Shown piece by piece: positions 24,123-35,325 of a stretch of DNA of 64,000 bases. The notes beneath the pieces are model-generated. The model was not told the origin of the DNA and made no database searches. It saw only the letters and a program-made list of their open reading frames with translations. Both the position numbers and the translations under genes were made by a program. The number at the start of each line of letters is the position of its first letter. Positions within the stretch are counted from its first letter, which is position 1. Source of the stretch: Ananas comosus (taxonomy: Eukaryota; Streptophyta; Magnoliopsida; Poales; Bromeliaceae); NCBI RefSeq assembly GCF_001540865.1, contig NC_033625.1, positions 12,167,783 to 12,231,782 of the forward strand, given 5' to 3'.

Positions 24123-24739
24123 TGAGTTTATGTAGAACCATAGACTATGGTACTGGTGAGTCATTGAGTATGACCTTAGTAAACCACTTTCCTTATGTAT
24201 AGGGAGTAGTGAGAGGGCTCTATGTGAGTGTGCGGGTATAGCCCATTAGAAACATCGATGTGATGTAAAGCATGTATTTGTTTAAGTCATACTATTTATT
24301 GGGAGAAATATGTCACCAAATAGTTGATAATGGATTATGACTTAGTGTTACAGTGTCGACCTTGTGTCGAGTTAAGATTCCATGTTAGAGACATGATGAA
24401 CTTGTGATACCTATGCTATGGATTACGCTTGCTTGCCAATGTGCTCATTCGCACATGCTTGTGAGGGTCGTGCCCCACAAACCGGCACTCCGGAGTTAAC
24501 CTAGCGACAGATTGCTCACTTCTGTACGAGACGAAGCGCCGAAGTGGATTGCCGTGGGTAGTATTGACTTCCATGGGGCCATTAGGCACGGCACGGGCTG
24601 AAGCGTTTGGAAGAAAAAAAAAATGATGTAATTTTTGGAGTATAATTATACTATACTCCAAAATATGGAGTAAACTTACAATCCACTTTAACCCAAGGAA
24701 AAAAAATTCCACCATTTTGGGCTCCCAAAGATATGTCAA

Positions 24740-26050
24740 TTTCTAAATTTTAAATTTCAACATAAAATTTTAAATTTCAAATTTCAAAATTTTAAAATTC
24801 AAATTTAATTTTGATTTTAAATTTCAAATTTTAAATTTCAAATTTCAAATTTCAAAAACTTCAAATTTTAAATTTTAAATTTCAAATTTCAAAAATTTCA
24901 AATTTCAAATTTCAAATTTCAAATTTCAAATTTCAAATTTCAAATTTCAAATTTCAAATTTCAAATTTCAAATTTCAAATTTCAAATTTCAAATTTCAAA
25001 TTTCAAATTTCAAATTTCAAATTTCAAATTTCAAATTTCAAATTTCAAATTTCAAATTTCAAATTTCAAATTTCAAATTTCAAATTTCAAATTTCAAATT
25101 TCAAATTTCAAATTTCAAATTTCAAATTTCAAATTTCAAATTTCAAATTTCAAATTTCAAATTTCAAATTTCAAATTTCAAATTTCAAATTTCAAATTTC
25201 AAATTTCAAATTTCAAATTTCAAATTTCAAATTTCAAATTTCAAATTTCAAATTTCAAATTTCAAATTTCAAATTTCAAATTTCAAATTTCAAATTTCAA
25301 ATTTCAAATTTCAAATTTCAAATTTCAAATTTCAAATTTCAAATTTCAAATTTCAAATTTCAAATTTCAAATTTCAAATTTCAAATTTCAAATTTCAAAT
25401 TTCAAATTTCAAATTTCAAATTTCAAATTTCAAATTTCAAATTTCAAATTTCAAATTTCAAATTTCAAATTTCAAATTTCAAATTTCAAATTTCAAATTT
25501 CAAATTTCAAATTTCAAATTTCAAATTTCAAATTTCAAATTTCAAATTTCAAATTTCAAATTTCAAATTTCAAATTTCAAATTTCAAATTTCAAAAAGTT
25601 CAAATTTCAAATTTCAAATTTCAAAAAGTTCAAATTTCAAATTTCAAATTTCAAATTTTAATTTAATTTTTAATTTTTAATTTTCAATTTTCAAAATTTA
25701 AATTTAAACTTAAATTTTAAATTTTAAATTTATAAATATGTAAATTTATAAATTATTAAATTTAAAATTTAAAATTTTAATTATAGATTTTTTAAATTTC
25801 AAATTTTAAAGTTTAAATGGTATACTTTAAATTTTAAATTTTAAAGTTTCAAATTTCAAATTTTAAATTTCAAATTCCAAATTTCAAATTTCAAATTTAA
25901 AACATAAAATCTAATTTAATTTTTTAATTTTAAATTTTAAATTTTAATTTTATATTTTGAATTTTGAATTTTAATTTTTAAAATTTTATTTTTAAATTTT
26001 GAATTTTGAATTTTGAATTTTAAATTTTAAAATTTTAGAAATTTAATTGT
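24740..26050. repeat. AAATTT-rich low-complexity domain in L2
   Basis: AT-only sequence made of AAATTTC, AAATTTT and TTTGAATT variants flanking the regular satellite core. Confidence 0.85.
24898..25592 (+). repeat. Heptamer satellite (AAATTTC)n, about 100 copies
   Basis: A nearly perfect 7-bp period for about 695 bp, degrading outward into AAATTT variants. The unit contains the palindrome AAATTT, so the array can pair with itself in many registers. Confidence 0.95.
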
Positions 26051-26690
26051 TATAAATACTGTGAAATTGTATAATATGTATCCAAACAGCTTAAAAATGA
26101 AGCTGTGGAATTTTTTGTACTTACAGAATTTCGTATTTCATTTAGACCAAAACCATACAATAAAAATTCCATGGAGTTTTTTAACTATGCATCCAAACAG
26201 GGCCTTACTTGTTGCATTTACTGTATTTTCTTATTGTTGTTTACTCATGCCTCAGTTGACCTAGTGGTATACTTCGCCACTCTCGGCGGCTTACCCACTA
26301 AGAACTATTGTTTAATAGTTCTCACGCCCTTTTGTTGATTATTTTTGTGTAGAGCTTTCCACAGCGGGAAAAGTTAGAGTTCTCGGCGAGGGGTCAGCGG
26401 CTAGCTAGAGCCTTCTCGATGTTAAATAGATGAACCTCTACCAATTTATATAGTTTAGTTCAGTGTTGTATACTGGGTTTATGTAATTGTACTTGTTCTT
26501 ATCAGTGGTAATAAGGTTATGTGTTGTATAAGTTTATGAATTTTTTAAAGTTTTGCTCTGATTACCTGATTAAGTTAGTAGACTTTTACTATATTGATTG
26601 TAGACGCTTGGTGTACTTGTGAGGTTGTGATGTACACAGCGGGTCTGTGCACGTGACTGGAGAGCTTCCACTGAAGCCCAGGGCGTGACA

Positions 26691-26695
26691 AAATG
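26691..26695 (+). other. Target duplication of L2, right
   Basis: AAATG, matching 19274-19278. Confidence 0.85.
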
Positions 26696-26699
26696 TTTC

Positions 26700-27284
26700 A
26701 TCATATGATGAGAGGATAAATATACTGTACTGCTCAAAAGCAGGCAAATAACTGATATGTTTTTTTAAAATTTAAAATAATTTATGTGCCATTTTAAAAT
26801 GCTAATATTTTGTAAAAATATCTGTAACTTGACATATCATCATCTATCAATTAAAATTGTTCCCTCTGTTACCCGTTTTCATTCTTTTTGTCTTCTTTCT
26901 CTGCGACACGTTCATCGCAAGATCATAATTAAGTTCATTTTGTAAGTATACTAACACTAGAACATTTTATCCAGAAGTGTTGAGATTATTAGCCCTTTTT
27001 GGTGTTTATTAAATTTTAAAAAAAAGGGTCATAAGGCAAGTGGAAAAAAAAATAGCCATTGGATTGGAATTGCCATAGGATTAAAACTTAAAGTGGGTTG
27101 TAGATCTAACACATCTTTTTTTATATCGTGTGATTCTTGGGAATTGCAGGAGGATCTAATGAAAGATCGATGGAAAGTTAAGGGAGAGGCATTTTTGCAA
27201 GGTATTGAAATTTGAAAGGATATAAAGATTATTTTAAAATTTAAAGGGATATATAAGTTATTACTAAACTTTTAACTCCCTATA
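26700..27284. other. Unassigned intergenic stretch
   Basis: No coding signal or recognised repeat. Confidence 0.4.
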
Positions 27285-27296
27285 ATAAATTATGTT

Positions 27297-27456
27297 ATAC
27301 CGACCATCCTTAGCGCAAGTGGCAAAAGATTTGGTGGTTGGAACCCGAGTACCCAAGTTCGAATCTTAGTTGATTCACATTTTCAGCTAAGTTTATTTCT
27401 AAAATAAATAAACGAAGTGGGTAACATGCTGCCTTTCTCTCAAACAAAATAAATAA
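27297..27456 (+). mobile_element. Au-type SINE, copy 2
   Basis: About 85 percent like the SINE at 2718: AGCGCAAGTGGCAAAAG A-box, AAGTTCGAATCTT B-box, and 3' AAACGAAGTGGG...CTTTCTCTC. It is flanked by a perfect 12-bp duplication ATAAATTATGTT (27285-27296 and 27457-27468). Confidence 0.88.
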
Positions 27457-27847
27457 ATAAATTATGTTGTGGAAAAGATTAACTTTAAGCCTTTTTTCCT
27501 AATTGTTATTCTCATCTCCTATAATGATATATTTAGTCTTTTCTTTCATTAACCACCCTACTCCATTCAAATCAATTTCAAACTCCCCGAGGTTGCAGTT
27601 CAAAAACCTTTTGGATAAAAATGATCAATGAAAGTATGTTGAAGAATTTCTCTATATTTCGGGATCAAACTAGCAGCTTCTATAACCTTCCAGTATCCAA
27701 TGCACAAACTGCTCGTCATGCATAGTGGAGGATGATAATTTGAAGATGAAATCCTTCATTGTGGAGGATAACTTAAAATTTTTCAGATGAATAGGGGCAA
27801 CTTAGTCCTAAAACTCAAAATGAATTTCAAAATCACCTATTTTCATA

Positions 27848-28174
27848 TGTGGATCGTAAACGCTAACTGACTATGCCAAAAACACATACTAATAGGAAGG
27901 ACATATTCGTCGCACTTAAGGATTCAGCCATAGCACTTCACGGGCTTTAACCTGACTTAATCCATCTAAGTATTAGGTCTATTGTTGACCTCTTGCCTTT
28001 AGGTTGACCGCAACCCAACTCAACATATTCGGCTCATCAAATTCAACTAATTAGTCCTGCATCACTGGCTCTAATACAACTTGTGGATTATAAATGCTAA
28101 CCAACTATTCCAAAAGTACATACTAATAGTAAAGGTGCACCTATCGCATTTAAGGGTTCAGCCACAGCACTTCA
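27848..28174 (-). mobile_element. Miniature LTR retrotransposon (TRIM-like) with 93-bp LTRs
   Basis: Two direct repeats of about 93 bp (27848-27940 and 28082-28174, starting TGTGGAT on the plus strand) enclose about 140 bp. On the minus strand the right LTR ends ATCCACA, followed by AG and TTGTATTAGAGCCAG (28065-28079), a tRNA-Met-type PBS. The total of 327 bp makes it one of the smallest LTR elements. No coding. The internal region recurs at 33513-33649. No clean target duplication. Confidence 0.65.
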
Positions 28175-28187
28175 TAGGCTTCGATTA

Positions 28188-28871
28188 TGACACCCCACTT
28201 CCTAAGTTGGTCACCCATTTTAAAACTATTCTAGTCTTAGCACACTTAACCCTCTAAATCTCTTGAACCTACGTCACCCATTCTAGAACTGCTCTAGCCT
28301 TAGCGCATTTAACTCTCTAAACCTCTTGAACCTACCACTGCCCAAATATTATAGTTGGGTTAAGGGGCTTAGCCCTATTGTATATGATCATATATACGAG
28401 TATTCCAAATCCTAGAGGTGTCATATTCCTCTCCCCTTTAAGCCATGATGTCCTCGTCAGTCTCAAGAACACTTACAATGCACCAGCCAATGTGAGACTC
28501 ATCAGGTTCAAGCACAATTACAAAGTACCAGACAATGTGAGATTTGTCTCACTAGCCTTAGCCGACCTTGTGGGGAGCCGCACTCTACCCACAATGGTCG
28601 TCAATTAGAGAGCTACTCTCTACCCGCTTTATGATCCTAGCTCAGTCGAGACTCATCTCACACTTTCGGCTAGTGATTGACTCTTCTACCAACTGTGATC
28701 CCTCACTTTCTAAAGAGGTCACTCATTCTAAAGCTACTCTAGTCTAACTAGCACGCTTAATCCTCTTAACCTATTGGGCCTAGCCACCTCTAAAATGCTA
28801 TAGTTGGATTAAGAGTTTTAGCCATATTATATCTCATATCTAGGACTATTCCAAATCCTTGGGGTGTCACA
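28188..28871 (-). mobile_element. Cassandra TRIM, copy 1, with duplicated 5S module
   Basis: The LTRs (28188-28425 and 28694-28871) carry a 5S-rRNA-like internal segment on the minus strand: GTTAAGnGTGCT...CTAGAATnnnTCTAGAATGGGTGAC, matching the 3' half of plant 5S rRNA (box A, IE and box C region). This is diagnostic of Cassandra. A PBS-like TGGTAGAAGAGTC lies at 28679-28691, and a polypurine AAAGGGGAGAGG precedes the left LTR. In the left LTR the 5S-like segment is present twice (about 28196-28256 and 28262-28325), which explains its greater length (238 versus 178 bp). The element has no coding capacity. The right end abuts LTR L6 without a target duplication. Confidence 0.8.
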
Positions 28872-31252
28872 TTCACGCCCCACAGTGCAGAGGAACCCCT
28901 CGTATACACCAATAGACCCACTGTATGCACAGGGAAGTATCCCGCAACACACGAAGCGCCAATCCACCTGTCGAACATGCAAAATTCTAGGCACAACTAC
29001 ACAAATGTTAGGAGTTCACAACTAACAAGTATCAGAGTATAAGAATACATAACAATTGATATAAGCTAATAGATACAAATATCATCCATACATTTCTAAA
29101 ATAAAACCTCCAAAATATACATCACCTACGGGCCTCGCCAGTTACACGAGTACATATTGCTATAATAAGAAAATATACATCTACTGGGCCCACCTCTAGC
29201 TCAGTCGACTATGGTAGCAGATGTTATCTATCATGCTATCCTTTTAGCTTGATTAGATGCAAAAGGAGCTGAGGAGTCTGAAATAGAAAAATAATTAAAA
29301 AAAGGGTGTAAAAACTACTGAACTATAGTCCTCAACAAGTACCATCGCCGACGACGACAACATACCCACTAAGTCTACTAGAGGCAAAGATAGTAAATAA
29401 AACTATACAAAAGCAGGATATAAATATTGGAAATAAACTACCACTATCATTCCTCTAAGCTACTACTACTGAAAACTGTAAATCATGTATAGCATGTATC
29501 AATTACCTACTATATATATAAGCAAAACTGTCAGTCACATCGACCATGTCACGCCCCAGGACCGCCAATTTGGTCGGTTCGAACATGCAACAAACGTCGA
29601 ACAGACAAAGCCTCCTCTGTCCGCCCAAGGCTCCACAACTATATAAGCATGTATAAAGAAAGAAAGAATTGCCCAGGAAAATTTCAATAGACATGACTTG
29701 CAAGAGGGCAAATAAATAAGAGCAAGTGAAAGTAAATTCTAACTATTACATCCATACATTGAACTTTGATTACATAACCAAAATACAACTCTTTTTTAGG
29801 ATTCATATCCCCCAAATACATCGTTCATCATTCTTATTACAACTACATGTCTTTTTCATCAAATACAAAAGATGAAAGTAAAGGGTACAACTAATGCTCG
29901 GAGGTCTACTACCTAGGGTGCTATGCCCTTATCCCGATCCTCAACCGCCCCGCTCACGCTAGAATCTGCAAAAATAGTGAGGTGAGAACTACAAGAAGTT
30001 CCCAGTGGGCTCGGCCACTGACCCCGCCGACTCTCCTACTAGGTCTAAACAGGCGTAAGTAGAGAAAGGTAGATTGATAAATAAATAACTTAACTAATGC
30101 AGCCACTATGCCTGTAACAAGAAACTAACACAAGGAATATTATGCTCATGATGCATGTCCTTTCTAATACTTTACCCAATCATCTTGGCTAACCTGTAGG
30201 TTAAGCCCAACTCATCAAACCAAATCCCTTTTGTCGGAGAGAATTCCGCTACCACCCGACGAGACCGTCAGCTGGGGAGAATTTCGCTACCGCCCAGTCA
30301 ATGACAACTCCGGAGCTCACAGCTTGAGGTGTAGCGACCACCCTCGAGCATATCAGACTATCTGTGAGTATGATCCAATCCTCAACCTTGAGGATACCAT
30401 GTCACTAATGTCATAATACCCGTAGTGTATCATTTTCTAGCATTCCATGTTTCTAAGTGCTATTCAATCCATCTAGTCATAATATCACCATGTTTACTAT
30501 ATTGTCACAGTTCACAACTTGGTTCATACATCTATAGGGTTCTTATGTCCAAAGTTTCATTGTCAATTCACATATATCTTTACGTTGGAAGTACGCAAAA
30601 GATTCCATATAATACCATTTAACCCTACAATGCATGAATACACACGTATGCTCAAGAAGGTGACTTAGACATAACGAGAAATTCAACCGTTTCGGATAGC
30701 ACCACCCACCTCGTAGGGATGCCGGGATGCTTGAATCCAAGTCCCGCAATTTATCTTCGCCTATTTCCCTCGACCCAACACTAACGAAGGCAAAATAACG
30801 TTTTTCTTCAATAGGACGTCGTAGGCTCGTCGAAACTCCAATCCGAGTTGCCCAACGCGTTGAATTATCCTTCAATTAGGAATACAAAAGGTCAATTTCA
30901 TCATAGATCTCAATTTCTACAAAATTCTAAATTTAACCCTAGGGTTTGCATATACCACATATACCCAATTTTCTTAGGATTTCATGGAATACTCTAAGCC
31001 TTTATATCCCAAGAATCTTAAACACATGCAATTTATGGTAGTTAAATTAAACCCTAACTCATACATGCAAAGGAACTCACCTTGACTCCCATGCCCCACA
31101 ATCCCTTCCTTGTTCTTGAGCCTCCTTACCTCCAAGAGCTCCAATCCACCCTCAAAATCTCCTCCAATTACACCTTGTTGGAGAGATTCCAGAGAGAGAA
31201 TGAGAGAAAATGAGAAGCTTTTCTCATGTAATGAGAATGAATGCATTGGGCC

Positions 31253-31262
31253 CTTTATATAA
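31253..31262 (-). promoter_or_regulatory. TATA box of LTR L5
   Basis: Minus-strand CTTATATAAA, directly downstream of the GTACCGGTAC array. Confidence 0.55.
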
Positions 31263-31337
31263 GCCATCATAATTGCATTTAAGTCCTCCAACTCTTGCTA
31301 TTTATAACTATTCAATTTCAACCCTTTGCAGAGCTGA

Positions 31338-31680
31338 GTACCGGTACTCGAATTGGAGTACCGGTACACGAGCTCTCCAGTACCAATACCTGTTTCCGAG
31401 TACCTCAACCTGAACGTTGGCAATTTGGGTTTAATATAGGGTTTCGGTATGCCACCCCTAGTACCGGTACCCGACCTCCAGTACCGGTACCCGACCTCCA
31501 GTATCGATACCCACTACGTAGTACCGGTACACTCCAAAGGAGAACCCAAACCCGAGAGTTGGCTATTCGGGTAATCAACTGAGTACCAGTACTCAACCAT
31601 CAGTATCGGTACACAGCCTATCCAGTACCGGTAACCCGAGAGCTGGTAGTTTTGCACTCATATTGGGTACCAGTACCCCA
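31338..31680 (-). repeat. GTACCGGTAC palindrome array in L5
   Basis: At least six exact TACCGGTA cores plus several one-base variants (TACCAGTA, TATCGGTA, TATCGATA) spaced about 15-45 bp, often as GAGTACCGGTACTCGA. Confidence 0.9.
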
Positions 31681-33512
31681 TTCCTGGTTTCGGTACTCAA
31701 TACAATTTCTGCCGTTCCAGCAGACTTAACACTTCAGAGCCCGTTTCCGCGCCCGGTTTGCACCGAAAATACTTAAATACTCTCGAAACTCACTTCTAAC
31801 CATCCGAATGCCTTCAAGGCAACTCGGGGACTTCACTTATCACCTTCATACCACACCTTGATCAATTTGATCAATGTTAGCATTACGATTCGGGGATTCG
31901 GTATATTAGAAATCGACTCATAAGTTCAGTCAAGCTTGTACCTGCCTCACACCCGACCCCCACACTAACTTGGTGGTCCATCGACGCACAGGCAATCTAT
32001 CCACTAAATCAGCCACCAGCCTCCAGAGGAGCAATTGAGAAATGCGATCCACTCGAGTGTAGTATTTTTATTAAGTACATTAGGGTTCCTGCATGCTATG
32101 GTCATATGCGAATGATCACCCAGATCATATCAAATACTGTCAAGGTGCCGTTGGCATAATCATGAATATGTCACTGTTTAAAACCGCTATGCTTACCCAA
32201 GGCAATAATAAATCATATGTCGTTCACAATTTGTCACCACCCAAATCGTGAGCATATATCCAAACTAACAGGTTACGCATATATCAATAATGTCATCTCT
32301 ACTAAAGAAAAATAATAGGAAAGTGGAGGAATAAATATATTGTTAGATGTGATCTGAACCAACTCTCAGGTAAGAATTATGAAGCATATATATATAAGTA
32401 TGCTGTCATAGTAACAGTTAATTCAACTTCAATAGTGAGGTATCCAAATTGCTACCATGTCAATAGGTTAACATACATACTAAATTCTACATACTAGACA
32501 TGGTAAGAAATTCGCTATTTTTAGCAAATCCATCTGTAAATATTGTCCAATGCAAACAAGAAATGTAGCTCAAAATCCCCTTCCTCACTGTCTCAGAAAA
32601 TCGGTAAGAAAACCAACAGAAATCCTGCTCGTAAAACAATCAAGCATTAGCTAAAAACGCGTCCAATCCAAAGCTCCCAAACAAAAACCAAATCTTCAAA
32701 CCATTAGACCAAATAATAGTTACCTACCTTAAGTCCAGATAGAGAAACGGATCCACAATTTGCCTCCTCCTCATACACTAGTCCAACCTCCTCTACAGCA
32801 TCATAGCAGAGGAGACTCTTCTCCCAACTCTCCTAGCTATAACAGAGGAGGAAGAAAATAAGAAGGAGAAGAAATGGAGTAAAGGAGGTTTCTTGATGGC
32901 GGAGTGAGAAAAGAATGGATGTAATACATAGGCATATATACCAACGAAGAATTTCATAAATGCATCAGAAAATAAAAGGTAACACACCCTAGCCCAAAAG
33001 CGAACTTTCGAGCACCCGGAACTAGATTTTCAAGCATCCACAAGCATCGAAGATGCATCCACTCTCTTATTCGAGCGCCCGAATAGAAGCCCAAAGTTGT
33101 TGTTAGTCAGTCCACAAATTTTCGGGCACCCGGATAGAAGGTTGAATCTGTCATAGCTGCACTTGATCACATGCAGATGCTCGAAACCCCATACCTAAAA
33201 CTCCTGTGACACTGTGCATGTGTCAGCACAAAGTTAGATCATTACTAATCTACCCAGGTTGCTACAGTAATTTCGGGCGTCTGGAACTGGGATTCGAATC
33301 AACGACAAAGCATGTACATCACTTTTGGGCGCCCTAAAGTCCTTTTGGGCATATGAAACTCATTGAAACTTTAGTTTCATTAGGATTTTCAATTTCGAAC
33401 CTATTTCGCATCGATTTTGCATCAAAATGGCTCCAACTCGGTTCGCCACGTTATAAACGTGCAGACCAAGCACTGCAAGTGTGATCTTGCCCACCAACCA
33501 ATGTCTAGTACA

Positions 33513-33649
33513 CTTTATTGACCTGACTCAATCCATCTAAATGTTAGGTCTATTGTTGGGCCTTTTGCCGCTAGGTTTATATTGTAAACCGCAGCTCCAC
33601 TCAACTTTTGGGCTCACCCAACTCAATTTATTAGTCTCTTAAGCCTATT
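33513..33649 (-). repeat. Second copy of the TRIM-like internal region
   Basis: Matches 27945-28060 (TTAGGTCTATTGTTG, CAACTCAAyTTATTAGTC) without its LTRs. It lies between the end of L6 and Cassandra copy 2. Confidence 0.65.
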
Positions 33650-33660
33650 ATCACTGTGAC

Positions 33661-33722
33661 GCCCTACTTTCCAAGGAGTCACCTATCCTAGGACTATTCT
33701 AGCCCTAACACGCTTAACTCTC
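33661..33722 (-). other. 5S rRNA-like segment in the Cassandra 3' LTR
   Basis: The minus strand carries the AGTTAAGCGTG (box A) and GGATAGGTGACT (box C, consensus GGATGGGTGACC) elements of the 5S internal Pol III promoter, with one box C change. It is part of the transposon and not a 5S gene. Confidence 0.75.
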
Positions 33723-34063
33723 TTAATCTCTTGGACCTAGCCACTACCCAAAATGCTATAGTTGGGTTAAGTACTTTATCCCTATTATATCTTATATATA
33801 TAGGACTACCTGGAATCTCACATTCCCCCTCTCCCCTTCCCCCCTTTAAGCCCTGATGTTCTCCTTAGGCTCAAACTCACAAATACCAGAAGATGTGAGA
33901 CTCTTCTTGCTAGTTTTAACCGATCTTGTGGGGGAGCCGCGCTCCACCCACAACAATCAATAGCATGAGAGCCTTGCTCTTTCCGCTGTATGCTTAGTTA
34001 AGATTTATCTCACACTTCTGGCTAGTAATTGGCTCTAATACCAATTGTGATGCTCCACTTTCC

Positions 34064-34690
34064 TGAAGAAAAAAGTAGAACCGGCTCCAATCGGAACGCA
34101 ACTTTTCCTCCTATGTGTAGAAACGAAAAATTCAAGTTTCCTACACGCTCAAGATCGCACAACCACCGAAGAAGACAAGAACGGAGAAATAGACAGCTCA
34201 TAATAATAATCTCAAACAACTCCACATATAAAATTAAACAACTTTACTAAGAGTATCCAAAACACCATACAATGAAAGTCGAAAAATATCAAATAAACCT
34301 TCAATCAAAACACCTTACAATGAATATTCACAAGAGAGGAGAAGAAGTAGATTAGAGGTCGCCTGCCTCAAACCTAGCAAAAACTCAACTACCTTTGGAC
34401 CCTCTTTCACAGTTCTCTTGCACTTAGAGAAAAACACCAAAACGAATTTTGAAGCTTAAGAGAAGAAGCTCTATTTTTCCTCATAACTTATTTTCTTTTG
34501 ACCCCTAACTAAAACTCATATGGTCCAACTTGGCTCACTTAGACCAAAATAAGCCACAAGTCAATTTGACTCAAAAGGAACAAAAAAGAGGCCCATTTAA
34601 ATAATAGACCATTGGGCTCCTATAAATACACTTATTAAACTAGTAAACAAAAGGAAACAAAAAAAAAAAGTTTAGCACTAGTTTCTAACA
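34064..34690 (-). mobile_element. Solo LTR nested inside the Cassandra LTR (627 bp)
   Basis: The minus strand starts TGTTAGAAACTAGTGC and ends TTTTTTCTTCA. It splits the 5S-like segment of the Cassandra LTR exactly between CTTTCC and CGTAGGTCACC. Flanks TTTCC and TTTTC differ at one base. Probably Copia-type by size and ends. Confidence 0.65.
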
Positions 34691-34839
34691 TTTTCGTAGG
34701 TCACCCATCGTAGGACTACTCTAACCCTAGCACGCTTAGCTCCTCTAGCCATCGCTCAAAATATTATAGTCGGATTAAAAATTTTAACCCTATTATATAT
34801 ATCTTATATATAGGACTATCTGAGCTCTCACAATCACAA

Positions 34840-35325
34840 AGTAGGAAGTTGGATATATTTTAGCCAATAATTAATAGCCAATGCCATGGTCCGCAAATTT
34901 CATTGCGAGCTCTTGGGTGCATTCGCTGCTATTCATTTGAAACATCATATCTCAACTGCGTATCTTCAATCGGGTAATGCTCATCATCATGCACAAGGAG
35001 CAGTTCGTGCATGCATTGAGCAGAAAATGCTCCATAATTATAGAAGCCACTAGTTTTGATCTCCCAAATAGTTGGAAATCCTTCTTCCCCTTCAACTTCT
35101 TATCGGAATTATTTCGATCATTTTCATCCAAACAATTTCTTAAAAAAGCTTCATTTTTAGAGAAGAATTTAAAAAGTGATTCCAGTAGAGAAGGGATGTT
35201 GATAGAGCGAAACAATTAATTTCTCAGCAGCAACAACTTCATTTGGGAAAGAAGAAGTTAAAATATAATAATTTGAATGGAAAGGAATGCTGATAGAAGA
35301 AAGGACTATTATATATCTAATGAAG
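34840..35325. other. Unassigned repeat-like stretch
   Basis: 35100-35260 resembles 37850-38030 (TTATTTCGA..ATTTTCGTCCAA..CAATTTCT, then AGAAGTTTAnAAATTGATTCCA), so an unnamed repeat is present twice around L4. No genes. Confidence 0.45.

Larger units (their letters stand above)
19279..26690 (+). mobile_element. Long solo LTR L2 (7.4 kb including nested DNA)
   Basis: Starts TGTAGTACACTGAAC and ends AGCCCAGGGCGTGACA, with a perfect AAATG duplication. Inside are an upstream CCGG palindrome GCACCGGTGC at about 19477, a set of imperfect tandem repeats (19650-20340), the nested minus-strand LTR L3, an AAATTTC satellite, and the CCCACT core at about 26295 followed by GTTCTCACGCCC. Without L3 and the satellite it is about 4 kb. 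No coding domains. Confidence 0.85.
29547..31951 (-). mobile_element. Long solo LTR L5 nested in L6
   Basis: The minus strand starts about TGTGAGGCAGGTACAAGC (31951) and ends ..GGGGCGTGACA at 29547. TATA-like CTTATATAAA at 31253-31262. An array of GTACCGGTAC palindromes lies upstream at about 31338-31680. CCCACT-like core at 29998-30055. Flanks are GACCA (left) and CCCGA (right); a shared CGACC is seen but not in register, so the outer boundary may be off by a few bases. Confidence 0.65.
28872..33512 (-). mobile_element. Long solo LTR L6, interrupted by L5
   Basis: The minus strand begins TGTACTAGACATTGGTTGG (at 33512) and ends near ...GTGGGGCGTGA at 28872. The exact end is blurred because Cassandra's own GGTGTCACA overlaps it. 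CCCACT core at about 29330-29380. Related CACCCGGAAC/GCGCCCGAA motifs at 33000-33345. No perfect target duplication: left flank Cassandra, right flank TRIM-like internal DNA, consistent with inter-element recombination. No coding. Confidence 0.6.
33655..34832 (-). mobile_element. Cassandra TRIM, copy 2, complete with target duplication
   Basis: LTRs at 33655-33822 and 34046-34832 (the latter split by a nested solo LTR), PBS TGGTATTAGAGCC at 34031-34043, and polypurine AAAGGGGGGAAGGGGAGAGG beside the 3' LTR. The perfect 5-bp duplication ATCAC lies at 33650-33654 and 34833-34837. The 5S-like segment on the minus strand reads GTTAAGCGTGTTAGGGCTAG and then CCTAGGATAGGTGACTCC, very close to the plant 5S rRNA 3' half. 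Without the nested LTR the element is about 545 bp. Non-coding; depends on enzymes from other elements. Confidence 0.88.

Noticed and set aside
24740..26050. Possible centromeric or telomeric array
   Set aside because: The unit AAATTTC is neither the plant telomere repeat nor a 150-180-bp centromere satellite, and it lies within one LTR.
33661..34740. 5S rRNA genes
   Set aside because: Only the 3' half of 5S is similar and it is embedded in Cassandra LTRs with PBS and polypurine tract.
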